DNA of 10,391 nt, from contig JALHHX010000139.1 in assembly GCA_022837245.1 (NCBI GenBank), forward strand, positions 1-10,391. The letters run 5' to 3'. A program made the translations under genes and the position numbers. Under the pieces are notes generated by a model. It had not been told where the DNA came from. It saw only the letters and a list, made by a program, of their open reading frames with translations, and made no database searches. Of this stretch, positions 1-10,058 are shown in pieces (positions within the stretch are counted from its first letter, which is position 1; each line of letters starts with the position of its first letter). The DNA comes from Lentisphaerota bacterium. GTDB taxonomy: Bacteria > Verrucomicrobiota > Kiritimatiellia > RFP12 > UBA3636.

Positions 1-2731
<2,731 letters not shown>

Positions 2732-2812
2732 GTGCTTTCGAAATCCGATCCGAAAACACTCTCTCGGTTTTTCTTGTAAAATAACAAGTCTACATTTCTC
2801 TCTATTTGAAGT

Positions 2813-2850
2813 GGCGGGTTGTATGTCCGTCTAGATTGACGGCTCCCGCC
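2813..2850 (-). other. Nested stem-loop in the tRNA-Ile/23S spacer
   Basis: The outer arms GGCGGG (2813-2818) and CCCGCC (2845-2850) are perfectly complementary. They enclose an inner stem CCGTC (2827-2831) / GACGG (2838-2842) with a 6-nt loop. It is transcribed as part of the pre-rRNA about 80 nt before the 23S 5' end. A role as a processing or folding element is inferred from position alone. No U-run follows, so it is not a terminator. Confidence 0.55.
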
Positions 2851-2873
2851 TCAAAATTTGCATTCGGCTCTTC

Positions 2874-2888
2874 AGTTGTCAAAGATCG
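2874..2888 (-). promoter_or_regulatory. boxA-like antitermination element before 23S
   Basis: The minus strand reads CGATCTTTGACAACT, which resembles the rRNA antiterminator boxA (commonly TGCTCTTTnACA or TTCTTTGAAAACT) bound by NusB/NusE. Nearly the same sequence, CGATCTTTGAAAACG, occurs in the 16S leader at 5251-5265. Bacterial rRNA operons usually carry boxA once before 16S and once before 23S, so the paired occurrence supports the call. Confidence 0.6.
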
Positions 2889-2995
2889 ATTAAAGTAATC
2901 GGACGGAACCGCTTGGTGCGAGGCGGAGCCCCGCACGGGTGTCAGGCCTTAGACCCTAGGCGTTGGGTGCCAGGTTCCAGGGGTTGGAGGCTAAT

Positions 2996-3022
2996 CACTG
3001 TCCACTATCCACTGCCCACTGA
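2996..3022. repeat. Left arm of inverted repeat flanking the spacer tRNAs
   Basis: This 27-nt stretch is built from CCACT-type short repeats. Its reverse complement matches 22 of 27 positions of 3231-3257. The two arms bracket the tRNA-Ile/tRNA-Ala pair, and this arm ends only 2 nt from the encoded CCA end of tRNA-Ile. In the pre-rRNA the arms could pair and loop out both tRNAs. The alternative is that both are copies of a simple, widespread short-repeat family inserted in opposite orientations. Confidence 0.65.
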
Positions 3023-3024
3023 AC

Positions 3025-3101
3025 TGGTGGGCGTGACTGGAATCGAACCAGTGACCTCGTCCTTATCAGGGACGCGCTCTAACCGACTGAGCTACACGCC
3101 C
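3025..3101 (-). tRNA. tRNA-Ile (anticodon GAT)
   Basis: The reverse complement folds as a standard cloverleaf. The acceptor stem starts GGGCGTG and pairs with CACGCCC, the D-arm has AGCTCAGTCGGTTAGAGC, the anticodon loop is CTGATAA with anticodon GAT, and the T-arm has GGTTCGATTCC. The discriminator base is A (3028) and the CCA tail is encoded (3025-3027). It lies in the 16S-23S spacer, downstream of tRNA-Ala in transcription order, and should be released from the rRNA precursor by RNase P and 3' processing. Confidence 0.98.
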
Positions 3102-3143
3102 GTCTCAGGTTTTTGGTCTTATCTATCAATGGCCTCGGAAAAT

Positions 3144-3219
3144 TGGTGGAGGCAGCCGGGGTCGAACCGGCGACATCCAGCTTGCAAAGCTGGCGCTCTG
3201 CCAACTGAGCTATGCCCCC
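3144..3219 (-). tRNA. tRNA-Ala (anticodon TGC)
   Basis: The reverse complement starts GGGGGCATAGCTCAGTTGGC, has anticodon loop TTTGCAA (anticodon TGC) and T-arm GGTTCGACCCC, and ends with discriminator A plus an encoded CCA (3144-3146). The acceptor stem contains the G3:U70 wobble pair that marks alanine tRNAs for alanyl-tRNA synthetase. It is the first tRNA after 16S in this operon and is separated from tRNA-Ile by 42 nt. In E. coli and many other bacteria the spacer order is Ile then Ala, the reverse of what is seen here. Confidence 0.98.
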
Positions 3220-5078
<1,859 letters not shown>

Positions 5079-5098
5079 TTGAAATCAAAGCCGAGCGT

Positions 5099-5116
5099 GT
5101 CCGCCCTCAGGCGGAC
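5099..5116 (-). other. Hairpin in the 16S leader
   Basis: This is a perfect 7-bp stem, GTCCGCC (5099-5105) and GGCGGAC (5110-5116), closed by a 4-nt loop, about 20 nt before the 16S 5' end in the transcript. It has no following T-run on the minus strand, so it is not a terminator. A leader folding or processing role is inferred from position. Confidence 0.5.
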
Positions 5117-5250
5117 GCCGGCTATCTGTTTCGGGTTTTAATTATGAAATTTCCTAGCACAAACTTACTTTGCTGTCGGGCCTCGCCTCCCGCGCCCCGT
5201 CGCCACCACTGTGGCTCCGGCCGCGGAGCGTTGCCCGATTTAAGCGGTTC

Positions 5251-5265
5251 CGTTTTCAAAGATCG
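5251..5265 (-). promoter_or_regulatory. boxA-like antitermination element in the 16S leader
   Basis: The minus strand reads CGATCTTTGAAAACG, close to the bacterial boxA consensus and almost identical to the element before 23S (2874-2888). It lies between the rRNA promoter (about 5400) and the 16S 5' end (5078), where boxA is expected in an rRNA operon. Confidence 0.6.
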
Positions 5266-5374
5266 TGCGGCACCCGTCCAAAGACGCAGGAACCGCGGCG
5301 CGAAAAAACCATCTCCGCTTTGCCCCGCTCTGAAAGTGAGCCGCGGCGGATCCGGTATTTGTGGCGCAAGAAAG

Positions 5375-5434
5375 AAACTATCAAAAACCGGCCCCCCGGG
5401 TCAACCCCTTTTTTCGCTTTTTTTAAAAAAGTTT
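5375..5434 (-). promoter_or_regulatory. Candidate rRNA operon promoter with UP-like A/T tract
   Basis: On the minus strand a -35 hexamer TTGACC (5404-5399, five of six matches to TTGACA) is followed after 16 bp by GATAGT (5382-5377, four of six matches to TATAAT). An 18-bp spacing to TAGTTT is an alternative. Immediately upstream of the -35 is a 26-nt block made almost only of A and T (5434-5409), in the position of an UP element that binds the RNA polymerase alpha subunits at strong rRNA promoters. Transcription would start near 5367-5370, giving a leader of about 290 nt. The tRNA-Phe promoter has the same TTGACC-N16-GATA layout. Confidence 0.55.
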
Positions 5435-5601
5435 CCCGCACCCCGCGGAACGCCAATGCATGACCACTCCCAACCCACTGACACGCAGCGGTTTGCAGAA
5501 AAACGCGGCTCAGTTCAAACGCCATCAAAAAGCACGAAAAAACTTTCCGGGACGGCCAAAATCTGTTTCAAAACCATGGGGGAGGCGTGATTCTCCTGCC
5601 A
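5435..5601. other. Intergenic DNA upstream of the rRNA promoter
   Basis: No gene is supported here. The stretch has several A-runs on the plus strand (T-runs on the minus strand, for example around 5525-5545). These could be further upstream activating DNA for the rRNA promoter, but no second promoter with a convincing -35/-10 pair was found. Confidence 0.4.
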
Positions 5602-5865
5602 TCAACCCTGATTTACACGCCAAAACCACCAGTTTGTGTTGAAGGCGCCGGCGGCAATCCGGCTCCTGTGTTTATGCAAGTGCATGGGCGTCAGCAACTT
5701 GCCTTCTTCCCTAAATGCGCGGTGTTGCCTTCCCACATGGAAAAGCCCGCGAGTCGCGTTTGATTCAAGCGCCTGCACATCAACGGCTTGTGTGCCCATC
5801 ATCATGGCGGATGCTTCCCGCATAACGGCTTGTGTGCCCATCATCATGGCGGATGCTTCCCGCAT
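5602..5865 (-). CDS. Doubtful 87-aa ORF with an exact 14-residue N-terminal repeat
   Basis: I do not recognise this product. It starts with two identical 14-residue units (MREASAMMMGTQAV), directly encoded by the 42-bp tandem DNA duplication. The rest is a basic segment rich in R, H and W (for example HLHKHRSR and NTNWWFWRVNQG). No signal peptide, membrane helix or known motif is visible. The first ATG is only 10 nt after the stop codon of the AI-2E transporter gene, so it could be read through from that operon, but no good Shine-Dalgarno sequence precedes either in-frame ATG (5865 or 5823). The open frame may be a by-product of a repeated noncoding element whose 42-bp unit happens to be a multiple of three. 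I lean towards non-coding. Confidence 0.2.
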   Translation of the reverse strand: MREASAMMMGTQAVMREASAMMMGTQAVDVQALESNATRGLFHVGRQHRAFREEGKLLTPMHLHKHRSRIAAGAFNTNWWFWRVNQG

Positions 5866-5866
5866 A
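5783..5866. repeat. Exact 42-bp tandem duplication
   Basis: Positions 5783-5824 and 5825-5866 are identical over 42 bp, with one further matching base at 5782. Each copy contains the imperfect palindrome GCGGATGCTTCCCGC. The right copy ends only 9 nt from the stop codon of the AI-2E transporter gene. Exact identity indicates a recent duplication, or a copy number that is still changing. Confidence 0.95.
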
Positions 5867-5875
5867 CCATGCCGT

Positions 5876-6922
5876 TCAGTAGTCGTTCATGGTCTCTCTC
5901 AGCATCGATTCGATAGACCCGCGCAAAGCCATTGTGAGCGGAACTGCGAAGAGCATGCCGACGGGGCCTAGCACCCATCCCCAGAAGATCAGCGATAGAA
6001 GCACGACGACCGGCGAGACGCCGAAGCCGTAACCCATGAAGCGCGGTTCCAGGATATTGCCGAAAACCGTGTTGACTCCGAGGTAGAGCAGTGCAACATA
6101 AAAGCCCTTGAGGACGTCGTACTGCAGCACAGCTATGAGCACGGCGGGCACGGCGGCGATGATCGAGCCAATCACAGGCACGAAGTTTAGCACGAAAGCC
6201 GTTATACTAAGGAGCACTGGCGAATCGACGCTAATGAGCAGCAGCCCGATGTAAACACAGATGCCGGTTGCCGCGCTGATCCACGTTTTTATAGTCATGT
6301 AGTGGCGTACATCAAGCACTATCTTGGAGAGTTTGTTCCAAAGGCCGGGTGTCATCCAGGGAAGGGACTTGGCTTTGCTTGGCAACGAAGGCAGTTCGAC
6401 GATTATGAAGGATACTATTATAAGCACAAACACGCTGTCCTTCAGGAACGATGTAACCCGCGTCGTCGCGCCCCTCACAAGTTCTTGCAAGGTCGAGCGG
6501 TCGACGGACACGACAGCGGATAGAGTTTCATCAGACACTTCAAGGCCTTGCCCGCGCAACCACGCGACTAATTCTTTAATGCCATTGTCCAATTCATCCC
6601 GGTATCTCGGGATATCCTTTGTGAACTCAATAAATGCGCTGGAAAAAGCTGTGTTTATGCCATACAGGAAGAGCAACGCCATGATCACGATCATGAGCGT
6701 GACTGCGAGCCACGACGGAAACCGCAAGCGCCGCAGCCAGTAATATAATGGGGAGATGACTATGGAGATGAAGAGGATGATCAGCAACTGCGTCAGCATT
6801 GGCGCTATTGTCTTCATCCCGATGATGATCAGGAAAACAAGCGCGGCGTTGAGAAGCCAGCGGGTGGTTTTCGTCATGCCAACCTGAGGTGCGGCGTTTA
6901 CCGGTTCTTTTGTTGAGTTCAT
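5876..6922 (-). CDS. AI-2E family transporter (TqsA/YdiK-like membrane protein)
   Basis: This 348-aa polytopic inner-membrane protein has the layout and length of the AI-2E transporter family. Two to three N-terminal hydrophobic segments (about residues 22-60 and 69-90) are followed by a soluble insertion (about 95-155), a membrane segment near 160-177, and a C-terminal block of four to five segments (about 212-334). Family signatures visible are FVPVIGS (247-253), LEPRFMG (291-297) and GVSPVVVLLSLIFWGWVLGP (301-320) followed by FAVPLT. Members have been linked to export of autoinducer-2 or to ion/solute transport; the substrate here cannot be read from sequence. The start at 6922 has AAGGGG about 10 nt upstream. 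It is the last gene of the minus-strand cluster, 42 nt after guaA, with no terminator visible between them and none clear downstream. Confidence 0.93.
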   Translation of the reverse strand: MNSTKEPVNAAPQVGMTKTTRWLLNAALVFLIIIGMKTIAPMLTQLLIILFISIVISPLYYWLRRLRFPSWLAVTLMIVIMALLFLYGINTAFSSAFIEFTKDIPRYRDELDNGIKELVAWLRGQGLEVSDETLSAVVSVDRSTLQELVRGATTRVTSFLKDSVFVLIIVSFIIVELPSLPSKAKSLPWMTPGLWNKLSKIVLDVRHYMTIKTWISAATGICVYIGLLLISVDSPVLLSITAFVLNFVPVIGSIIAAVPAVLIAVLQYDVLKGFYVALLYLGVNTVFGNILEPRFMGYGFGVSPVVVLLSLIFWGWVLGPVGMLFAVPLTMALRGSIESMLRETMNDY

Positions 6923-6964
6923 ACGTCGTCCCCTTTCGTTGCCAGCGGTGTTCCCCGCGCTATC

Positions 6965-8281
6965 CTATTCCCATTCGATCGTTGCAGGCGGTTTCGGGCT
7001 CAGGTCATAGCAGACGCGATTTACGTGTTTTACTTCACTCAAAATCCTCGCTGTGATTTTTTCGAGCAGAGTCCAATCAATGCGCTCCGTTGTGGCGCTC
7101 ATTGCATCCACGGTGTTCACAGCGCGCAATATCACAGGATACTCGTAGGAGCGCGCATTGTCGCGCACCCCCGTGGACCGGAAATCCGGAATCGCGGCGA
7201 AGTACTGCCATACGGTCTGGTCGAGCCCGGCTTTTGCGAATTCCTCGCGCAGTATGGCGTCGGCCTCGCGTACCGCCTCCAGCCTGTCGCGAGTGATCGC
7301 GCCGAGGCAGCGCACGCCCAGTCCCGGTCCCGGGAACGGCTGGCGAAACACCATGCCGCGTGGAAGTCCAAGTTCCAGACCGCAGGCGCGGACTTCGTCC
7401 TTGAAAAGCTGGCGGATCGGCTCGACGAGCTTGAACTTGAGATCGTCAGGCAGTCCACCAACGTTGTGGTGGCTCTTGACCGTCTTGGCGGTCTTTGTGC
7501 CGCTTTCCACGATGTCGGGGTAGATGGTTCCCTGTGCGAGGAAATCGATTCCTTTCAGTTTGCGCGCCTCCTCTTCGAAAACCCTTATAAATTCGGCGCC
7601 TATTATCTTGCGCTTGCTTTCCGGATCGGCCACGCCATCCAGCTTTGTCAGGAAACGCTCGACGGCATCGACGTATATAAGATTTGCATGAAGGTTGTCT
7701 CTAAAAATCTCTATCACTCCCTCTGACTCGCCCTTGCGCATCAGGCCGTGATTGACGTGGACGCAGACAAGCTGGTTGCCGATTGCCTTCAGCAGAAGCG
7801 CTGCAACCACTGAGCTGTCAACGCCGCCCGAAAGAGCGAGCAGAACTTTGCCATTGCCGACTTGGCGGCGGATAAGCTCCACCTGGTCGGCTATGAAGTT
7901 GTTCATGTTCCAGTTTTTCTTGGCACCGCAATCGACCAGCACGAAATCGGAGAGCATCTTCAGAGCCTCCGCCTCGTCAGCCGGGCATGCATCGAACGTT
8001 TTCTCGCATTTGGCCGCTGGGTATCCGATCGCCATCACGGGAACTCCCGCCTCGTACACGACGGGCGAAGGTTCAATGGGGTTGCCGTCCACGACGTTGT
8101 TGACGCCGCCGTAGAGTATTATGCCCTTAAGGTTTGGCATGGCCTTGAGCTCTGCATTGCCGACGTCGTGTGGGTAGATTTCGCTGTAAACGCCGAGATT
8201 TCTGATTGCGCGTGCGAGCGTGGTGTTCTCCGTGCTTCCCAGATCGAGAATGGCTATCATATCCTGTTTGATTGTGTTCAT
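6965..8281 (-). CDS. guaA: GMP synthase with degenerate, shortened glutaminase domain
   Basis: GMP synthase aminates XMP to GMP using ATP. The synthetase half is intact: the PP-loop SGGVDSS (151-157), HVNHGLMRKGE (175-185), SHHNVGGLP (270-278), RQPFPGPGLGVR (313-324) and the conserved C-terminus KPPATIEWE (430-438). The N-terminal class I glutamine amidotransferase domain is abnormal. It begins normally (AILDLGS, LGVYSEI, KGIILYGG), but the nucleophile motif usually written GICYGMQ reads AIGYPAAK, with Gly86 where the catalytic Cys belongs. About 85 residues carrying the catalytic His and Glu are absent. The protein has 438 aa instead of about 510-525. The reading frame is continuous, so this is an in-frame loss, not a frameshift. 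It probably uses free ammonia or a separate amidotransferase. The ATG overlaps the previous stop (ATGA, 8281-8278) with AGAGGA upstream; Met8 is a weaker alternative start. Confidence 0.95.
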   Translation of the reverse strand: MNTIKQDMIAILDLGSTENTTLARAIRNLGVYSEIYPHDVGNAELKAMPNLKGIILYGGVNNVVDGNPIEPSPVVYEAGVPVMAIGYPAAKCEKTFDACPADEAEALKMLSDFVLVDCGAKKNWNMNNFIADQVELIRRQVGNGKVLLALSGGVDSSVVAALLLKAIGNQLVCVHVNHGLMRKGESEGVIEIFRDNLHANLIYVDAVERFLTKLDGVADPESKRKIIGAEFIRVFEEEARKLKGIDFLAQGTIYPDIVESGTKTAKTVKSHHNVGGLPDDLKFKLVEPIRQLFKDEVRACGLELGLPRGMVFRQPFPGPGLGVRCLGAITRDRLEAVREADAILREEFAKAGLDQTVWQYFAAIPDFRSTGVRDNARSYEYPVILRAVNTVDAMSATTERIDWTLLEKITARILSEVKHVNRVCYDLSPKPPATIEWE

Positions 8282-8814
8282 GGTCTTTCCTCTTTGATTT
8301 TTTCGCGGTTGTTTATTACGCGCGCTATAGTGAAGAAAAAAAGCGAAAGCCTGTTCAGATAGGCCAGAGGCTGTTCGGGCGTGTCGCTACCGGAGCGTGA
8401 TTCCCCGAGCGCCACCGCCGTGCGCTCCGCCCTGCGGCATACAGCGCGGCAGACCTGCGCCTGGCATGCGGCGGGGTGTCCGCCTGGGATCACAAAGTGC
8501 GTGCCCGGCCCGATCTCGACATCAAACTCCGCAATCCAGCGCTCAAGATCCGCGACTGCGGCAATGGTCTCTTTCGAGATCTCCACCGCCGAAACCGCCC
8601 CGGATTCTGCTCCGCACAATGCGAAAATTGTTTTTTGGATCCGCAGCAGCATTTCCGCCATGCCCCTGCAGGATTTCGGCAGCATCGCCGCGAGCAGTCC
8701 TGCATGGCAACTTAGTTCGTCAAGCTCCCCAAGGGCGCAAACCTCGGGAGAAGCCTTCGAGACGCGACCCGAACGGGGATTGAACGTCTTGCCGCCGTCG
8801 CCAGGATGCGTCAT
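8278..8814 (-). CDS. Cob(I)alamin adenosyltransferase, PduO type
   Basis: This 178-aa protein matches the PduO/MMAB family, which transfers the adenosyl group of ATP to cob(I)alamin to make coenzyme B12. Visible family features are the N-terminal phosphate-binding segment GDGGKT (5-10) with GRVSK, and LGELDEL (28-34) containing the conserved Asp32. Further on are HFVIPGG (106-112) with a Phe where the family's cofactor-shaping Phe sits, the arginine motif RRAER (127-131), and YLNRLS (152-157) followed by LFFFTIARVIN. The length is usual for a single-domain member. The start at 8814 is 1 nt after the uppP stop, and its Shine-Dalgarno GGGAGGG lies inside the last uppP codons. Its stop overlaps the guaA start by 4 nt. 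No B12-dependent enzyme or cobalamin riboswitch is seen in the window. The basic C-terminal tail (NNREKIKEERP) is short. Confidence 0.92.
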   Translation of the reverse strand: MTHPGDGGKTFNPRSGRVSKASPEVCALGELDELSCHAGLLAAMLPKSCRGMAEMLLRIQKTIFALCGAESGAVSAVEISKETIAAVADLERWIAEFDVEIGPGTHFVIPGGHPAACQAQVCRAVCRRAERTAVALGESRSGSDTPEQPLAYLNRLSLFFFTIARVINNREKIKEERP

Positions 8815-8815
8815 C

Positions 8816-9610
8816 TCAAAACCCTCCCAGCAGCAACGCCAGCGAGGCCGCGCCCGCCGCCACGCAGTAGAAGCCGAACAGATGGAACCTGCCCCGGCCC
8901 AGCAGGCGGATGAGCCCGCCGATGGCCAGCCAGCCCACGACCGCCGCCACCGCGGCGCCGGCGAGACAGTGCCACGCGGCGAGCCCGCCCGGCGACACGC
9001 CGTTCTTGAGCACCTCGACCAGCACCGCGCCGCCGATGACCGGCAGCGACATGATGAACGAGAACTCCGCCGCCTCCGCGGGCTTCACCCCCATGAGCCG
9101 CGCGGCGAAGATCGTCGAACCGGAGCGGCTGACGCCCGGAAGCATCGCGATCATCTGGAAGACGCCCATCAGCAGCGCGTCAAACCACCCGAACGGGCGC
9201 GGCCGCGGCGCGCGGCGCTCCACGGCGTAGAGCGAGAGCAGCGCCGCGCCGGTGACCATCAGCAGCACCGAGACGACGAAGGGCGACCCGTAGGCGCTTT
9301 CGATTTCATCCCCCTTCCAGGCATACATCGCGCCGGCGGGGACCATCGAGACGAGCACCCAGAGCGCGTAGAGCAGCGCCGCGCGCTCCCCGCGGAAGAA
9401 GCCGCGCAGCAGCGCCAGCAGCTTCCGGCGGTAGTACACGACGATGGCCAGGAGCGTCCCCCCGTGGAGGAAGAGCTCGAGCGAAGCGCCCGGCGATTCG
9501 AGGCCGAGGAAGTGCTTGGCCAGCACGAGGTGCCCAGAGCTGCTGACCGGCAGAAATTCCGTGACCCCTTGCAGGACGCCCATCGCAATTATCTGTAGAA
9601 ATTCAACCAT
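8816..9610 (-). CDS. uppP: Undecaprenyl-diphosphate phosphatase
   Basis: This 264-aa integral membrane enzyme (BacA/UppP family) dephosphorylates undecaprenyl diphosphate so the lipid carrier can be reused in peptidoglycan and other envelope polymer synthesis; overproduction is known to give bacitracin resistance. Both catalytic regions are present: QGVTEFLPVSSSGHL (14-28) with the Q/E-x-x-x-E pair and His27, and PGVSRSGSTI (158-167) with Arg162. Several hydrophobic helices follow, including about 80-98, 110-130, 185-203 and 212-238, and the length is normal. The start at 9610 is preceded by AAGGCGAG, a weak ribosome-binding site. The gene looks richer in G/C at third positions than guaA or the AI-2E gene. 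It is first in the cluster and lies downstream of the tRNA-Asp terminator; no convincing promoter was found in the roughly 50 nt between. Confidence 0.97.
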   Translation of the reverse strand: MVEFLQIIAMGVLQGVTEFLPVSSSGHLVLAKHFLGLESPGASLELFLHGGTLLAIVVYYRRKLLALLRGFFRGERAALLYALWVLVSMVPAGAMYAWKGDEIESAYGSPFVVSVLLMVTGAALLSLYAVERRAPRPRPFGWFDALLMGVFQMIAMLPGVSRSGSTIFAARLMGVKPAEAAEFSFIMSLPVIGGAVLVEVLKNGVSPGGLAAWHCLAGAAVAAVVGWLAIGGLIRLLGRGRFHLFGFYCVAAGAASLALLLGGF

Positions 9611-9662
9611 CGTCTCGCCTTAATTTTGGGTTGCCGCACGGCACCGGTCTTGACCTTTTACC

Positions 9663-9689
9663 AAAAAAGCCGTCCGGTTAAAGACGGCT
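9663..9689 (-). terminator. Intrinsic terminator of tRNA-Asp
   Basis: On the minus strand AGCCGTC (9689-9683) pairs perfectly with GACGGCT (9674-9668) across an 8-nt loop and is followed by a run of T (9668-9663). It starts 6 nt after the encoded CCA of tRNA-Asp, so it should end that transcript before uppP. Confidence 0.9.
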
Positions 9690-9695
9690 CTAAAA

Positions 9696-9772
9696 TGGCG
9701 GGAGCGACGAGGCTCGAACTCGCAACCTCCGGATCGACAGTCCGGTGCACTAACCAATTGTGCTACACCCCC
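9696..9772 (-). tRNA. tRNA-Asp (anticodon GTC)
   Basis: The reverse complement starts GGGGGTGTAGCACAATTGGT, has anticodon stem CCGGA/TCCGG with loop CTGTCGA (anticodon GTC) and T-arm GAGTTCGAGCCTC. It ends with discriminator G (9699), as expected for aspartate tRNAs, plus an encoded CCA (9696-9698). The acceptor stem has two G-U pairs. It is a single-gene transcription unit with its own promoter (9840-9869) and terminator (9663-9689), divergent from tRNA-Phe. Confidence 0.97.
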
Positions 9773-9839
9773 ATTCGCAGGACTCCGACTTCGACGGCTA
9801 AGCTCGCGCATCGCGGCCTTCTATCGGTGAACGGGAAGC

Positions 9840-9869
9840 AATCTACCACAAACCCATTCCGCATTGCAA
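9840..9869 (-). promoter_or_regulatory. Candidate promoter of tRNA-Asp
   Basis: On the minus strand TTGCAA (9869-9864) and TAGATT (9845-9840) are separated by 18 bp. Each matches four of six bases of the sigma-70 hexamers. An A/T-rich block (about 9871-9890) lies directly upstream and is shared with the divergent tRNA-Phe promoter. Transcription would start near 9832, about 60 nt before the tRNA. Confidence 0.4.
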
Positions 9870-9894
9870 GCGTTTTTTCCATGAAAAATTGGTG

Positions 9895-9922
9895 TTGACC
9901 CATTATCGCCAAATATGATACA
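9895..9922 (+). promoter_or_regulatory. Candidate promoter of tRNA-Phe
   Basis: TTGACC (9895-9900) is followed after 16 bp by GATACA (9917-9922); TACAAC at 18 bp spacing is an alternative -10. The -35 is identical to that of the rRNA promoter and the GATA core is at the same distance. The A/T-rich block at 9871-9890 sits upstream like an UP element. The start would be near 9929, about 28 nt before tRNA-Phe. Confidence 0.5.
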
Positions 9923-9956
9923 ACTTCAGCCGTTCCCGGGAAAAGGGAGCTGATGT

Positions 9957-10032
9957 GGCGAGGTAGCTCAGATGGTAGAGCAGGGGACTGAAAATCCCCG
10001 TGTCAGGGGTTCAATTCCCTTCCTCGCCACCA
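9957..10032 (+). tRNA. tRNA-Phe (anticodon GAA)
   Basis: The cloverleaf is clear. The acceptor stem is GGCGAGG/CCTCGCC, the D-arm has AGCTCAGATGGTAGAGC, the anticodon stem is GGGGA/TCCCC with loop CTGAAAA (anticodon GAA), and the T-arm has GGGTTCAATTCCC. The discriminator is A (10029), with an encoded CCA at 10030-10032. It is the only gene I support on the plus strand of the window. A hairpin 27 nt downstream may end its transcript. Confidence 0.98.
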
Positions 10033-10058
10033 TTTTATTTCAGGGGCTTAGGCTTCGG

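Larger units (their letters stand above)
2732..3024 (-). other. Transcribed spacer between tRNA-Ile and 23S rRNA
   Basis: This stretch of about 293 nt holds no gene. In transcription order it contains one arm of an inverted repeat (2996-3022), a segment of short degenerate GGTT/CAGG-rich repeats (about 2940-2990), a boxA-like element (2874-2888), a nested stem-loop (2813-2850) and a small A/T hairpin (arms CTTGT/ACAAG at 2773-2777 and 2784-2788) just before the 23S 5' end. The hairpins are sensible candidates for pre-rRNA processing sites, but only the pairing is visible. Confidence 0.8.

Noticed and set aside
5640..5700. GCCGG/CCGGC hairpin as terminator for the AI-2E transporter gene
   Set aside because: The stem is only 5 bp, it is more than 170 nt past the stop codon, and no T-run follows on the minus strand.
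6302..6743. Plus-strand ORFs (73 and 139 codons) opposite the AI-2E transporter gene
   Set aside because: They are antisense to a well-supported membrane protein gene and lack any motif.
7025..7726. 233-codon plus-strand ORF opposite guaA
   Set aside because: It mirrors the codons of the conserved GMP synthase core on the other strand and has no family features.
8381..9598. 405-codon plus-strand ORF opposite uppP and the adenosyltransferase
   Set aside because: It is an antisense reading of two clear genes in G/C-rich DNA, dominated by R, A, P, H and E, with no recognisable motif or ribosome-binding site.
9611..9660. A dedicated promoter for uppP
   Set aside because: I found no -35/-10 pair with acceptable matches and spacing between the tRNA-Asp terminator and the uppP start, so I do not call one.
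9620..9898. ORFs over the tRNA-Asp gene on both strands (GGVAQLVSAPDCRSGG and GATRLELATSGSTVRC)
   Set aside because: Both are translations of tRNA-Asp and its flanks, a frequent annotation artefact.
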